Source: Ancylobacter tetraedralis
GTDB lineage: Bacteria > Pseudomonadota > Alphaproteobacteria > Rhizobiales > Xanthobacteraceae
Direction of reading: 5' to 3'
NCBI RefSeq assembly: GCF_014195655.1
Contig: NZ_JACICD010000003.1
Coordinates: forward strand, 372,001 to 436,000
DNA length: 64,000 nucleotides
In this document: one piece after another, positions 57,523 to 64,000 of the stretch
How positions within the stretch are numbered: the first letter of the stretch is position 1
Layout: every line of letters starts with the position of its first letter
Notes under the pieces: model-generated
The model's input: only the letters and a program-made list of their open reading frames with translations
What the model was told of the DNA's origin: nothing
Database searches by the model: none
Position numbers and translations under genes: made by a program

Positions 57523-57558
57523 TCCATTTGGGGTTCAATGCGGGGGTCCATTTGGGGT
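57523..57558. repeat. Two direct repeats near tRNA-Glu 3' end
   Basis: TCCATTTGGGGT at 57523-57534 and 57547-57558, 24 bp apart, followed by CCACCCCCAAAATTACG. Located 66-100 bp from the 3' end of tRNA-Glu; they could be arm-type sites of a lost integrase. Confidence 0.45.
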
Positions 57559-57623
57559 CCACCCCCAAAATTACGTCAGAGATTATTGAGTGATTTCAAA
57601 AACTTGCACATCGGCAAGCAGAC

Positions 57624-57698
57624 TGGCGCGCCCTAGGGGAGTCGAACCCCTCTCTCCACCGTGAAAGGGTGGCGTCCTAACCGATAGACGAAGGGCGC
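57624..57698 (-). tRNA. tRNA-Glu (TTC)
   Basis: Full cloverleaf on the minus strand: acceptor GCGCCCT/AGGGCGC, D arm GTCTATCGGTTAGGAC, anticodon loop CTTTCAC with TTC, T arm GGGGTTCGACTCCCC, and CCA encoded. Its 3' end faces the accessory region at 49.9-57.6 kb. Confidence 0.93.
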
Positions 57699-58176
57699 GC
57701 AGGCCGGGTTCTTATAGGCAAGCCGGCGGCGGTGCACAAGCGGTCCCTGCGCCCGTCATCCACAGGCTTGCGACGTCGCGTCCCTCATCCCGGCACCTAT
57801 CCGCTTGCGGCGGAATGCGAGTGTCATCCCGGCAAGATGTAGCAACGGGTGCGGCGACCCACGCTGGCCGGCCGCGAGACAAGCCCGGCCGCACTCGTGA
57901 TCTCCTGCTGCGGCGATGCGTGTTCGCGCGGGCAAGCGTCCCTCTTCGCAGTCCGGCATCCATACCGTGGCGAGACGACGCCGCGGTGAAGGGGTCCGGC
58001 AGGATCGAACACGGAAATGGCGCCCGACATAAACGGGCGCCTCGCGAGCCGTCCACCTGCCCGCCTGCCCGCCTGCCCGCCTGCCGCACCAGCCCGCGCT
58101 GGTGCGGCCCGACACTGTCCCCTTGCCCGGCGGGCACCCTGCCCGGCCCCGATCCGGGGCTATCGCTCCGGCGACC
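57699..58176. other. Non-coding region upstream of tRNA-Glu
   Basis: 478 bp with no supported gene. Holds a hairpin GGCGCCCG/CGGGCGCC (58019-58041) and a short tandem repeat of CCCGCCTG at about 58066-58085. TTATAG near 57711 could be part of the tRNA-Glu promoter. Confidence 0.45.
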
Positions 58177-58599
58177 TCACCATTTGCCGGTGTTCGGCAT
58201 GGAGGACCAAGGCTCCTGCGGGGGGCGGGCGCCGCCCTTCTGGAGCAGTTCGATCGAGATATTGTCCGGCGAGCGGACGAAGGCCATGTAGCCGTCGCGC
58301 GGCGGGCGGTTGATGGTCACGCCGCCGTCCTGCAGCTTCTGGCAGGTGGCATAGATATCGTCGACCTCATAGGCGAGATGGCCGAAATTGCGGCCTTCGC
58401 CATAGGGTTCCGGATCCCAGTTATAGGTGAGCTCCAGCTCGGCGACGCCCTTCTGGCCCGGCGCGGCGAGGAAGACCAGCGTGTAGCGCCCCTGCGGCAC
58501 CTCCTTGCGCCGCACCTCCTCGAGGCCCAGCTTGTTGACGTAGAAATCCAGCGAAGCATCGATGTCGGTGACGCGAACCATGGTGTGAAGGTACTTCAT
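58177..58599 (-). CDS. gloA: Lactoylglutathione lyase (glyoxalase I)
   Basis: 140 aa VOC-fold metalloenzyme that isomerises the methylglyoxal-glutathione adduct. Expected metal ligands are visible: His5 ([10 protein letters not shown]), Glu56 ([20 protein letters not shown]), His74 ([10 protein letters not shown]) and Glu117 ([10 protein letters not shown]). Full length. Divergent from the sirtuin gene across 74 bp. Confidence 0.95.
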   Translation of the reverse strand: MKYLHTMVRVTDIDASLDFYVNKLGLEEVRRKEVPQGRYTLVFLAAPGQKGVAELELTYNWDPEPYGEGRNFGHLAYEVDDIYATCQKLQDGGVTINRPPRDGYMAFVRSPDNISIELLQKGGARPPQEPWSSMPNTGKW

Positions 58600-58673
58600 G
58601 GGTCCTCTTGGAGCGGTCTTCTTGGGGGCTTGTCGCGGCGCCGACGGCGCCGGTGACGATAGTGGCTGAAGAT

Positions 58674-59444
58674 ATGACGATGGACGATGACATCAAGGCA
58701 GCATGCACCGAACTCGGCGCAATCCTCGCCGGCATGCGGCGCGGCGTCGCCTTCACCGGAGCCGGCCTGTCGACCGAAAGCGGCATTCCCGATTTCCGCT
58801 CGCCGGGCGGGCTGTGGACGCGCAACAAGCCCATCGACTATGGCGCCTTCCTGTCGGACCGGGCGATGCGCCGCGAGGCCTGGCGTCGCCGCTTCGCCAT
58901 GGAGGAGGCTTTCGCCGGCGCGGCGCCCGGGCGCGGCCACCGCCGGCTGGCACAATGGCTGGCGGGTGGTCAGCTGGCCGGCATCGTCACGCAGAACATA
59001 GACGGCCTGCACCAGGCCTCGGGTGTGCCGGACGAGCGTCTGGTGGAACTGCACGGCAACACGACCTATGCCACCTGCCTCGACTGCGGCGAACGCTATG
59101 AGCTCGACTGGGTGCGCCAGCGCTTCGAGGCGCACGCGCTCGCGGTGCCCGACTGCCTCGACTGCGGCGGCCCCATAAAGACCGCCACCATCTCCTTCGG
59201 CCAGCCCATGCCGAGGACGGCCATGGTGCGCGCGCACGAGCTGACGCGCGCCTGCGACGTGTTCCTCGCCATCGGCTCCTCGCTGGTGGTCTGGCCCGCC
59301 GCGGGCTTTCCCGTCGAGGCCAAGCGGCACGGCGCCACGCTGGTGATCATCAACCGCGAGCCGACCGAGTTCGACGAAATCGCCGATCTCGTGATCCACG
59401 CCGATATCGGCGACGTGCTCGACGCGGCCGCCGAAACGAAATGA
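58674..59444 (+). CDS. Sir2-family NAD-dependent protein deacylase
   Basis: 256 aa class sirtuin. Motifs: [20 protein letters not shown] (NAD-binding), [20 protein letters not shown] with catalytic His in ELHGN, a zinc site of two CxxC pairs ([10 protein letters not shown] and [10 protein letters not shown]), and [20 protein letters not shown]. It removes acetyl or acyl groups from lysines, making nicotinamide. The start at MTMDDDIK is chosen; an in-frame 22-residue extension from 58608 is possible. Like alphaproteobacterial CobB-type sirtuins. Confidence 0.92.
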   Translation: MTMDDDIKAACTELGAILAGMRRGVAFTGAGLSTESGIPDFRSPGGLWTRNKPIDYGAFLSDRAMRREAWRRRFAMEEAFAGAAPGRGHRRLAQWLAGGQLAGIVTQNIDGLHQASGVPDERLVELHGNTTYATCLDCGERYELDWVRQRFEAHALAVPDCLDCGGPIKTATISFGQPMPRTAMVRAHELTRACDVFLAIGSSLVVWPAAGFPVEAKRHGATLVIINREPTEFDEIADLVIHADIGDVLDAAAETK

Positions 59445-59694
59445 GCGCGCGTGCGGATGACGCGCCATGCAGGGCACCGCGAGGCCGCCGTGCCCGCCCG
59501 CTTTCCCCACCTGATGCCGGGAAGCCACTTGACGCAACTGCCGTGCGCGAACCGAATCAATTTGGGTGTTTTCGTGGCGTCTTCGGGTGCTATGCTTTGC
59601 GAGAGTAGAATCATGAAACGCTGGCAGGACGGGCGCTGGCAGCATGGGCGCCGGCTGGATAGCGGTGCCCGGCGTTCGCGGGGGTGAGTGGCCG

Positions 59695-60297
59695 ATGGTG
59701 TCGGACGGTACGGTGCCACGACATGGCGCAGGCGAGCGTCGTTCGCTTGAAGACGAGGCGGATGCCACCGGCACAGGCGAGGGTCCGCTCGTCCAGATCG
59801 CCGGCACCATCAAATGGTTCGACCTTTCCAAGGGCTATGGTTTCGTCGTGCCGGATAATGGCGGCGGCGACGTTCTGCTGCATGTCACCTGCCTGCGGCG
59901 TGGCGGCTTTACCACGGCGCAGGAGGGCGCGCGGGTGGTGTGCGAGGTGGTCGCCCGTGACCGCGGCTTCCAGGCGCTGCGCGTGATTTCGATGGACGCC
60001 TCCACTGCCCTGCATCACAGCCAGCTGCCGCAGGCGCGCACCCATGTCACGGTGCAGCCGGTCGGCGGCTTTGAACGGGCCTGGGTCAAGTGGTTCAACC
60101 GCCTGCGCGGCTTCGGCTTCCTGTCGCGCGGCGAGGGCACCGAGGACATTTTCGTCCATATGGAGACGCTCCGGCGCCACGGCCTCACTGAGCTGCGCCC
60201 CGGCCAGATGGTACTGGTGCGCTTCGGGCCCGGACCCAAGGGGCTGATGGCGGCCGAGGTGCGGCCCGACGGGGCCTCGACGCCCTCCTCGCACTAG
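59695..60297 (+). CDS. Double cold-shock-domain protein
   Basis: 200 aa with two cold-shock domains: residues ~36-100 (AGTIKWFDLSKGYGFVVPDN, with RNP1-like KGYGFV) and ~130-195 (AWVKWFNRLRGFGFLSRGEG, RNP2-like DIFVHMETLRRHGL). This long two-domain CspA form is typical of alphaproteobacteria and binds single-stranded nucleic acid. Start at 59695 follows GGGGGTGAG. A DUF192 gene is downstream, the usual alphaproteobacterial neighbour. Confidence 0.9.
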   Translation: MVSDGTVPRHGAGERRSLEDEADATGTGEGPLVQIAGTIKWFDLSKGYGFVVPDNGGGDVLLHVTCLRRGGFTTAQEGARVVCEVVARDRGFQALRVISMDASTALHHSQLPQARTHVTVQPVGGFERAWVKWFNRLRGFGFLSRGEGTEDIFVHMETLRRHGLTELRPGQMVLVRFGPGPKGLMAAEVRPDGASTPSSH

Positions 60298-60448
60298 CGC
60301 ATAATTCGGTCGGCTCAAGCGTGCCGGCCATCGCCACCGGGCTTGAGCCCTCGCGGCCAGTGCTTTGTCCAGCCGGGTGAGCCCGCGCGAGGCAAGGCGG
60401 CATTGGGCTCCATAGCATCAAGGGAAGGCGCCCGGCGCCCGGTTCCAT

Positions 60449-61000
60449 ATGAGTTTTTCTGCTTCTCCGGCCGCGCCTTACCCGGCGGCCCTTGCCTCGC
60501 CCCTGCCCGCCTCAATCCATGTGCCACCTGCTGCCCGGCCATCATCGCCGGCGTGGTTCATGGGCATGCTGGCACTCATTTTCGCGCTGATTCTCCTCGT
60601 CCATCCGGCCATGAGCGCGGTGTTCGAGCCGCTGACGATCCAGACCAAAAAGGGCCCGGTGGCCTTCACCGTCGAGATGGCGACCACCCCGGCGGAGCGC
60701 GCCAAGGGGCTGATGTACCGCACGGAACTGGCGCCGAATGCCGGCATGCTGTTCGATTTCGGCGTCGAGCAGCCGATCTACATGTGGATGAAGAACACCT
60801 ATATCCCGCTCGACATGGTGTTCATCCGCGCCGATGGGCGGATCGCCAGCATTGCCGAGAACACCACGCCGCTCTCGACGCAGACCATCGAATCCGGCGG
60901 TTCGGTCAAGGCGGTGCTGGAACTGGCCGGCGGCACGGCCAAGGCGCGGGGCCTCGCGGTCGGCGACCAGGTCGTCCACCCCCTCTTCGCGCCGAAGTAA
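60449..61000 (+). CDS. DUF192 family exported protein
   Basis: 183 aa, possibly starting later at ATG 60559 or 60565, which would leave a simple N-terminal signal anchor (MLALIFALILLVHPAMSAVF). The DUF192 domain (residues ~60-180) has TVEMATTPAERAKGLMYRTE, MLFDFGVEQPIYMWMKNTYI and PLDMVFIRADGRIASIAENT, all diagnostic. It should be periplasmic or membrane-attached. The function of DUF192 is not known. Between the cold-shock gene and tRNA-Pro. Confidence 0.88.
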   Translation: MSFSASPAAPYPAALASPLPASIHVPPAARPSSPAWFMGMLALIFALILLVHPAMSAVFEPLTIQTKKGPVAFTVEMATTPAERAKGLMYRTELAPNAGMLFDFGVEQPIYMWMKNTYIPLDMVFIRADGRIASIAENTTPLSTQTIESGGSVKAVLELAGGTAKARGLAVGDQVVHPLFAPK

Positions 61001-61110
61001 CGTGGCCCTGTAACCGCAGTCTGTTGACCGCCGCGCGTCAGCCGCGGCTTGACGCGGCACGCGGCGGATGCGATGCCGCAGGACACGTGCTTTGGCACAT
61101 GTTCGGGTTT

Positions 61111-61187
61111 CGGGGCATAGCGCAGTCCGGTAGCGCGGGAGTTTTGGGAACTTCAGGTCGCAGGTTCGAATCCTGCTGCCCCGACCA
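61111..61187 (+). tRNA. tRNA-Pro (TGG)
   Basis: 77-nt cloverleaf: acceptor CGGGGCA/TGCCCCG, anticodon loop TTTTGGGAA with TGG, T arm CAGGTTCGAATCCTG, CCA encoded. Confidence 0.93.
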
Positions 61188-61493
61188 CCCACCTTGATGG
61201 CCGAGCCGACGAGTTGCGCGCCCCCAGCCCGGCCCGGCCGACCGCCGGAAGCCCCTCTTTGGCAAGCCGGATCCCCTGTGAGCATTGGACGAGCCGCCGC
61301 GTTGCGCGCGCCCGACGCCCGATGGGCGCGATGCCCGCTTGCCAGAACGCGACCCTCGTCTTAAGCAATCTTCAGGTAGCCGTCTGGGGCGCCGCCGGAT
61401 CGCGTGTAAGGGTTTTCAGAGGCTCGCGGCGCGCCGAGCCTCGGCCATCCGCAAGGCGAGGCAGCCCGTGCGCCGGGCAAGGGAGCGAGTTGA
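61188..61493. other. Non-coding region tRNA-Pro to NDUFS4-like gene
   Basis: 306 bp with no supported gene. The end carries the purine-rich GGGAGCGAGTTGA before the NDUFS4-like ATG. Confidence 0.45.
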
Positions 61494-61799
61494 ATGGTTG
61501 CACGCATCTACAAGCCGACCCGCAACGCCATGCAGTCCGGCACGGCCAAGACCAAGCTCTGGGTGCTCGACTACGAGCCCGAGGCGCCGCGTCAGGTCGA
61601 GCCTCTGATGGGCTATACCAGTTCGTCGGACATGAAGAGCCAGCTTCGCCTGCGCTTCGAGACCAAGGAAGAAGCGATCGCCTATGCCGAGCGGCATGGG
61701 ATTGCCTACCAGGTGCAGGAGCCGAAGGAGCCGGTGCGCCGCCGCATCGCCTATTCCGACAATTTCAGCTTCCGCCGCCAGGGGCAATGGACCCACTGA
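61494..61799 (+). CDS. NDUFS4-like ETC complex I subunit
   Basis: 101 aa protein of the ETC_C1_NDUFA4/NDUFS4 family, an alphaproteobacterial accessory subunit of NADH:quinone oxidoreductase shared with mitochondria. Motifs: VARIYKPTRNAMQSGTAKTK, WVLDYEPEAPRQVEPLMGYT, QLRLRFETKEEAIAYAERHG and the C-terminal YSDNFSFRRQGQWTH. It lies between tRNA-Pro and tRNA-Arg, the usual location. Confidence 0.93.
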   Translation: MVARIYKPTRNAMQSGTAKTKLWVLDYEPEAPRQVEPLMGYTSSSDMKSQLRLRFETKEEAIAYAERHGIAYQVQEPKEPVRRRIAYSDNFSFRRQGQWTH

Positions 61800-61860
61800 G
61801 CCACCCCGAGGGCGCCTGCTCCCTCGCAACGACGTGCCGCCTGCCGCGCGGCGCGTTTCA

Positions 61861-61937
61861 GGCCGCGTAGCTCAGCTGGATAGAGCAGCCGCCTTCTAAG
61901 CGGCAGGTCGCTGGTTCGAGCCCAGCCGCGGTCGCCA
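61861..61937 (+). tRNA. tRNA-Arg (TCT)
   Basis: 77-nt cloverleaf: acceptor GGCCGCG/CGCGGTC, D arm GCTCAGCTGGATAGAGC, anticodon loop CTTCTAA with TCT, T arm CTGGTTCGAGCCCAG, CCA encoded. Its 3' end faces the accessory stretch from 61.95 kb to the window edge. Confidence 0.93.
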
Positions 61938-62072
61938 GTTTTATCGCGTGGCATCAGTCACTTAAGATGATGCCCTGATGCTATCTATTGAGAACAGAAG
62001 AAGCACATTTTGGCCGCTGTGGCGGCGTTCGTGACAATAAGTCCCGAGATAGTCCCGAGCAGGACGCGCCGC

Positions 62073-62726
62073 ATGTGCAACCTCTACAGCCACCATTCGA
62101 ACATCCAGGCGATCACCGATTTGGTCGGCACGCTGCGCAACGGCGCCGGCAACCTCGCCCCGCAATCGGGCATCTATCCCGACTATCCCGCCCCCATTGT
62201 GCGGACGGGAACGGATGGCGAGCGGGAGATCGTCATGGCGCGCTGGGGCATGCCGTCGCCGGCCTTCGCGCTTGAGGGCAAGAAGACCGACAAGGGCGTC
62301 ACCAATATCCGCAACACCTCCTCGCCGCACTGGCGGCGCTGGCTCGGCATCGAGCACCGGTGTCTTGTGCCCTTCACGAGCTTTTCCGAGCCGCCGGCGG
62401 GGGCAAAAGGGCCGGAGACGTGGAAGTGGTTTGCGCTCTCGGCCGAAGAGCCCCTCGCCTTCTTCGCTGGGCTCTGGACGGCCTGGACCAGCGTCCGGAA
62501 GCTCAAGGAAGGCCCGGTGACGGCGGATCTCTACGGCTTCCTAACCACCGAGCCAAACGCCGTCGTCGGCGCCGTGCATGGAAAGGCCATGCCGGTGATT
62601 CTCACCACGGCCGAGGAGCGCGAGGCCTGGCTGCGGGCGCCGTGGAGCGAGGCCAAGGCGCTGCAGCGGCCTCTGTCCGATGATGCCGTGGCGGTAGTCG
62701 AAAGGCCGATCGACGCGACAGGTTAA
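62073..62726 (+). CDS. SRAP-domain protein (YedK/HMCES), copy 2
   Basis: 217 aa and divergent from copy 1. The start at 62073 after GAGCAGGACG gives [12 protein letters not shown] with the catalytic Cys2. The Asn/Arg loop is [17 protein letters not shown], Glu is in [20 protein letters not shown], and His is in [20 protein letters not shown]. All catalytic residues are present, although FFEW is replaced by SFSE. It covalently protects abasic sites. First gene after tRNA-Arg; its TAA shares bases with the TAA of the convergent small protein gene. No SOS box directly upstream. Confidence 0.9.
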   Translation: MCNLYSHHSNIQAITDLVGTLRNGAGNLAPQSGIYPDYPAPIVRTGTDGEREIVMARWGMPSPAFALEGKKTDKGVTNIRNTSSPHWRRWLGIEHRCLVPFTSFSEPPAGAKGPETWKWFALSAEEPLAFFAGLWTAWTSVRKLKEGPVTADLYGFLTTEPNAVVGAVHGKAMPVILTTAEEREAWLRAPWSEAKALQRPLSDDAVAVVERPIDATG

Positions 62727-63016
62727 CTTGCCTTGCCGCCCTTGACGACGACAAAGGCGCGCATGGGCTCATCGGGCGGACGGCGTGGCGGCCAGTCCAG
62801 CAGGCGCGCGCGGCAGCCCCGCCGATAGGGGTGCGTTTCCCGCCGGTGGTAGCAATCGGATGATAGCTGCTTGATCAGCTCATCGAGGTCGATCTCGGGA
62901 CCGTAGCACGCCGCCAGCCGCGCGAGCTTGTATACGCCATATCGTTCGCAGCGCTCGCAATGCACGCGCACGGTGACATAAGGAAAATCCGACAGCCTCG
63001 AGCCTGCGTCGGACAC
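62723..63016 (-). CDS. Small zinc-ribbon-like protein
   Basis: 97 aa. It has a CxxC pair ([20 protein letters not shown]) and later cysteines ([20 protein letters not shown]), a pattern like small zinc-ribbon proteins common in Hyphomicrobiales mobile regions. It is just downstream of the companion protein on the same strand, so it is probably in the same SOS-controlled unit. Its stop overlaps that of the convergent SRAP gene in a shared TTAA. Function unknown. Confidence 0.65.
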   Translation of the reverse strand: MSDAGSRLSDFPYVTVRVHCERCERYGVYKLARLAACYGPEIDLDELIKQLSSDCYHRRETHPYRRGCRARLLDWPPRRPPDEPMRAFVVVKGGKAS

Positions 63017-63025
63017 CGCCCGCCC

Positions 63026-63250
63026 CTATGCCGCCCGTGGTGCCGGCCGGGCGCGGATGAATCCACGCGACGCCGCGCGAATAGCGGTCGAGCGCAGCCG
63101 GGCCATCTCGTCCTGCAGCTTGACGTTGGACATGATCAGCACCCGAATTGCCTCGCGCGCGTCGTCACCACACAGCTCCAGCATGATGTCGATATCCGCG
63201 TCACTGGCGACAAACGGTACAGGTTCAGCAGATGGCTGCGCACTCGTCAT
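63026..63250 (-). CDS. SOS-linked small companion protein, copy 2
   Basis: 74 aa protein; the start at 63250 follows GAGGAG at 7-bp spacing. The core (DIDIMLELCGDDAREAIRVL, IMSNVKLQDEMARLRSTAI, ASRGFIRARPAPRAA) is homologous to the 56341-56607 protein. The helix after DDAR could be a short coiled coil. A GAAC-N7-GAAC SOS box is 40 bp upstream. The zinc-ribbon gene is immediately downstream and an SRAP gene is convergent. No known function. Confidence 0.7.
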   Translation of the reverse strand: MTSAQPSAEPVPFVASDADIDIMLELCGDDAREAIRVLIMSNVKLQDEMARLRSTAIRAASRGFIRARPAPRAA

Positions 63251-63289
63251 GGGCATCTCCTCGCGTGGCTGGCCGGATTGATTCCATGA

Positions 63290-63304
63290 GAACAAACTGA
63301 GAAC
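63290..63304 (-). promoter_or_regulatory. LexA/SOS box upstream of companion gene copy 2
   Basis: GAAC-AAACTGA-GAAC, an alphaproteobacterial SOS box, 40 bp upstream of the 74-aa gene start. GAACAAGCG on its right side is identical to copy 1. Confidence 0.78.
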
Positions 63305-63637
63305 AAGCGGAATGTGCAGATTGCTCCGAGCTGCCGGTGTCCGGCCTACGGCGGGGACATCAGACTCGGCCAAAGAATGTGGACGGCGAGCAGACGAACC
63401 GCTTTGCCCCGTCGCGGAACCTCGACGGCCTTTCAGCGACGTCCGCTTTGCGCCGCCATCTCGGCCATTGATCTGGTAACCGCCGCTGCGCAAAAGGGAC
63501 ATTAGCAAGGTGGGGCACGTCAGCACCTTTGCGCCACAACCAGAAGTTCGCCGTGACGACAATGACTGGCCGGTTCGGAGCTGGCAATTTTGCACCGAAC
63601 GGCTTTTCTAAATTAGGAGCCTCACAGCGCCTCAGGC
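63305..63637. other. Non-coding gap in the tRNA-Arg accessory region
   Basis: 333 bp, less GC-biased than core DNA. The plus and minus frames here lack recognisable protein patterns. Confidence 0.4.
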
Positions 63638-64000
63638 TTATGGCGCCACCCCGCCTTTTTTCAGTAGCGCTGCCCCGATGCGGAAGAGGTCGGGCATGTC
63701 GTAGCGCCCATCTGATCGGCTTGTAAGAACGCCCATCTTGGTCAGGCGGTTGGCTAGGTCTGGCTCTCGATCCAGAAGGCCGGGATTCTGAGATGAACCG
63801 GTTAATACTGGAGGGAGGGCATTCTCTTTGCGCGCAATTTTCACGGCAGCTTCTACGGTGGCGTTCTCCGTCCAGGCGTCAAAGAAGACCTGTGGCGCTG
63901 CCGGCACTCGTAGACCCGCGAGGGGCTGTAGAACCCGCTTGATCCAGGGGTATTCGGTGTTGAGCTGCTCGATGCGGACTTTAGACGCTTCCCGGAGTCC
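63638..64000 (-). CDS. Partial hypothetical protein with winged-helix-like C-terminus
   Basis: The C-terminal ~120 residues of a gene that runs off the right edge (frame open to base 64000: ASKVRIEQLNTEYPWIKRVL, QPLAGLRVPAAPQVFFDAWT). The end (LANRLTKMGVLTSRSDGRYD, MPDLFRIGAALLKKGGVAP) reads like a winged-helix domain at the end of a large P-loop/STAND-type ATPase, but with no ATPase part visible I cannot name it. An internal GTG at 63907 could be mistaken for a start. Confidence 0.6.
   Translation of the reverse strand, partial: GLREASKVRIEQLNTEYPWIKRVLQPLAGLRVPAAPQVFFDAWTENATVEAAVKIARKENALPPVLTGSSQNPGLLDREPDLANRLTKMGVLTSRSDGRYDMPDLFRIGAALLKKGGVAP

Noticed and set aside
58066-58085. CCCGCCTG tandem repeat as a possible CRISPR or regulatory array
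   Set aside because: Only about three 8-bp units with no spacers; simple slippage repeat. No CRISPR array is present in the window.

Overview
High-GC alphaproteobacterial chromosome, most likely Hyphomicrobiales and probably Xanthobacteraceae-like (Ancylobacter/Starkeya/Xanthobacter type). This is an inference from the GC-rich coding style, the ATP synthase inhibitor zeta subunit, the BcsS-type secreted protein, the NDUFS4-like complex I subunit, the DUF6867 gene inside a Liv operon, and SOS boxes of the alphaproteobacterial direct-repeat type (GAAC-N7-GAAC). No organism name can be proved from this window.

Layout. 0-2 kb: a TetR-regulated ABC exporter operon of YbhG/YbhF type, cut by the window edge, with an operator palindrome in front of the regulator. 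2.1-8.3 kb: a secreted phytase-like esterase and a Tat-dependent TRAP transporter (dctP-dctQ-dctM). 8.4-11.6 kb: HerA-like ATPase, DUF488 protein, BcsS. 11.6-14.3 kb: molybdenum hydroxylase maturation cluster (split XdhC plus a MoCF/MobA fusion). 14.3-17.3 kb: KamA-like radical SAM enzyme, HI0933-type flavoprotein, flavin reductase. 17.6-23.6 kb: a complete branched-chain amino acid ABC transporter (livH, livM, livG, livF, DUF6867, livK). 23.7-29.6 kb: CcdA, a P1/NylC-like peptidase, rpe, purB and small secreted proteins. 29.7-32.4 kb: a large six-repeat SH3b secreted protein. 32.6-38.2 kb: zeta subunit, purC, purS-purQ-purL, bolA, grxD. 38.3-49.8 kb: rpsD, lytic transglycosylase, murI, trmJ, icd, a cyclic-nucleotide-gated channel, alaS, recA.

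49.9-57.6 kb is an accessory region lying on the 3' side of tRNA-Glu. It holds IS5 and IS3 remnants, a frameshifted GapR-like gene, several small phage-like proteins, a divergent repressor/Cro-like control region whose Cro-like gene is broken, a lone membrane GT-C-like glycosyltransferase, and an SRAP (YedK/HMCES) gene divergent from a small protein across an SOS box. 57.6-61.9 kb returns to core genes (gloA, sirtuin, double cold-shock protein, DUF192, tRNA-Pro, NDUFS4-like, tRNA-Arg). After tRNA-Arg (61.9-64 kb) a second accessory stretch begins with another SRAP gene and another copy of the same small protein, again behind an SOS box.

The best candidates for something undescribed are: (1) the recurring SOS-controlled pairing of an SRAP DNA-protein-crosslink protein with a 74-88 aa companion, in two copies each beside a tRNA 3' end; and (2) a set of four CAC-N5-GTG palindromes forming two related operator pairs that bracket an XRE repressor and a glycosyltransferase. 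Housekeeping regions are ordinary.
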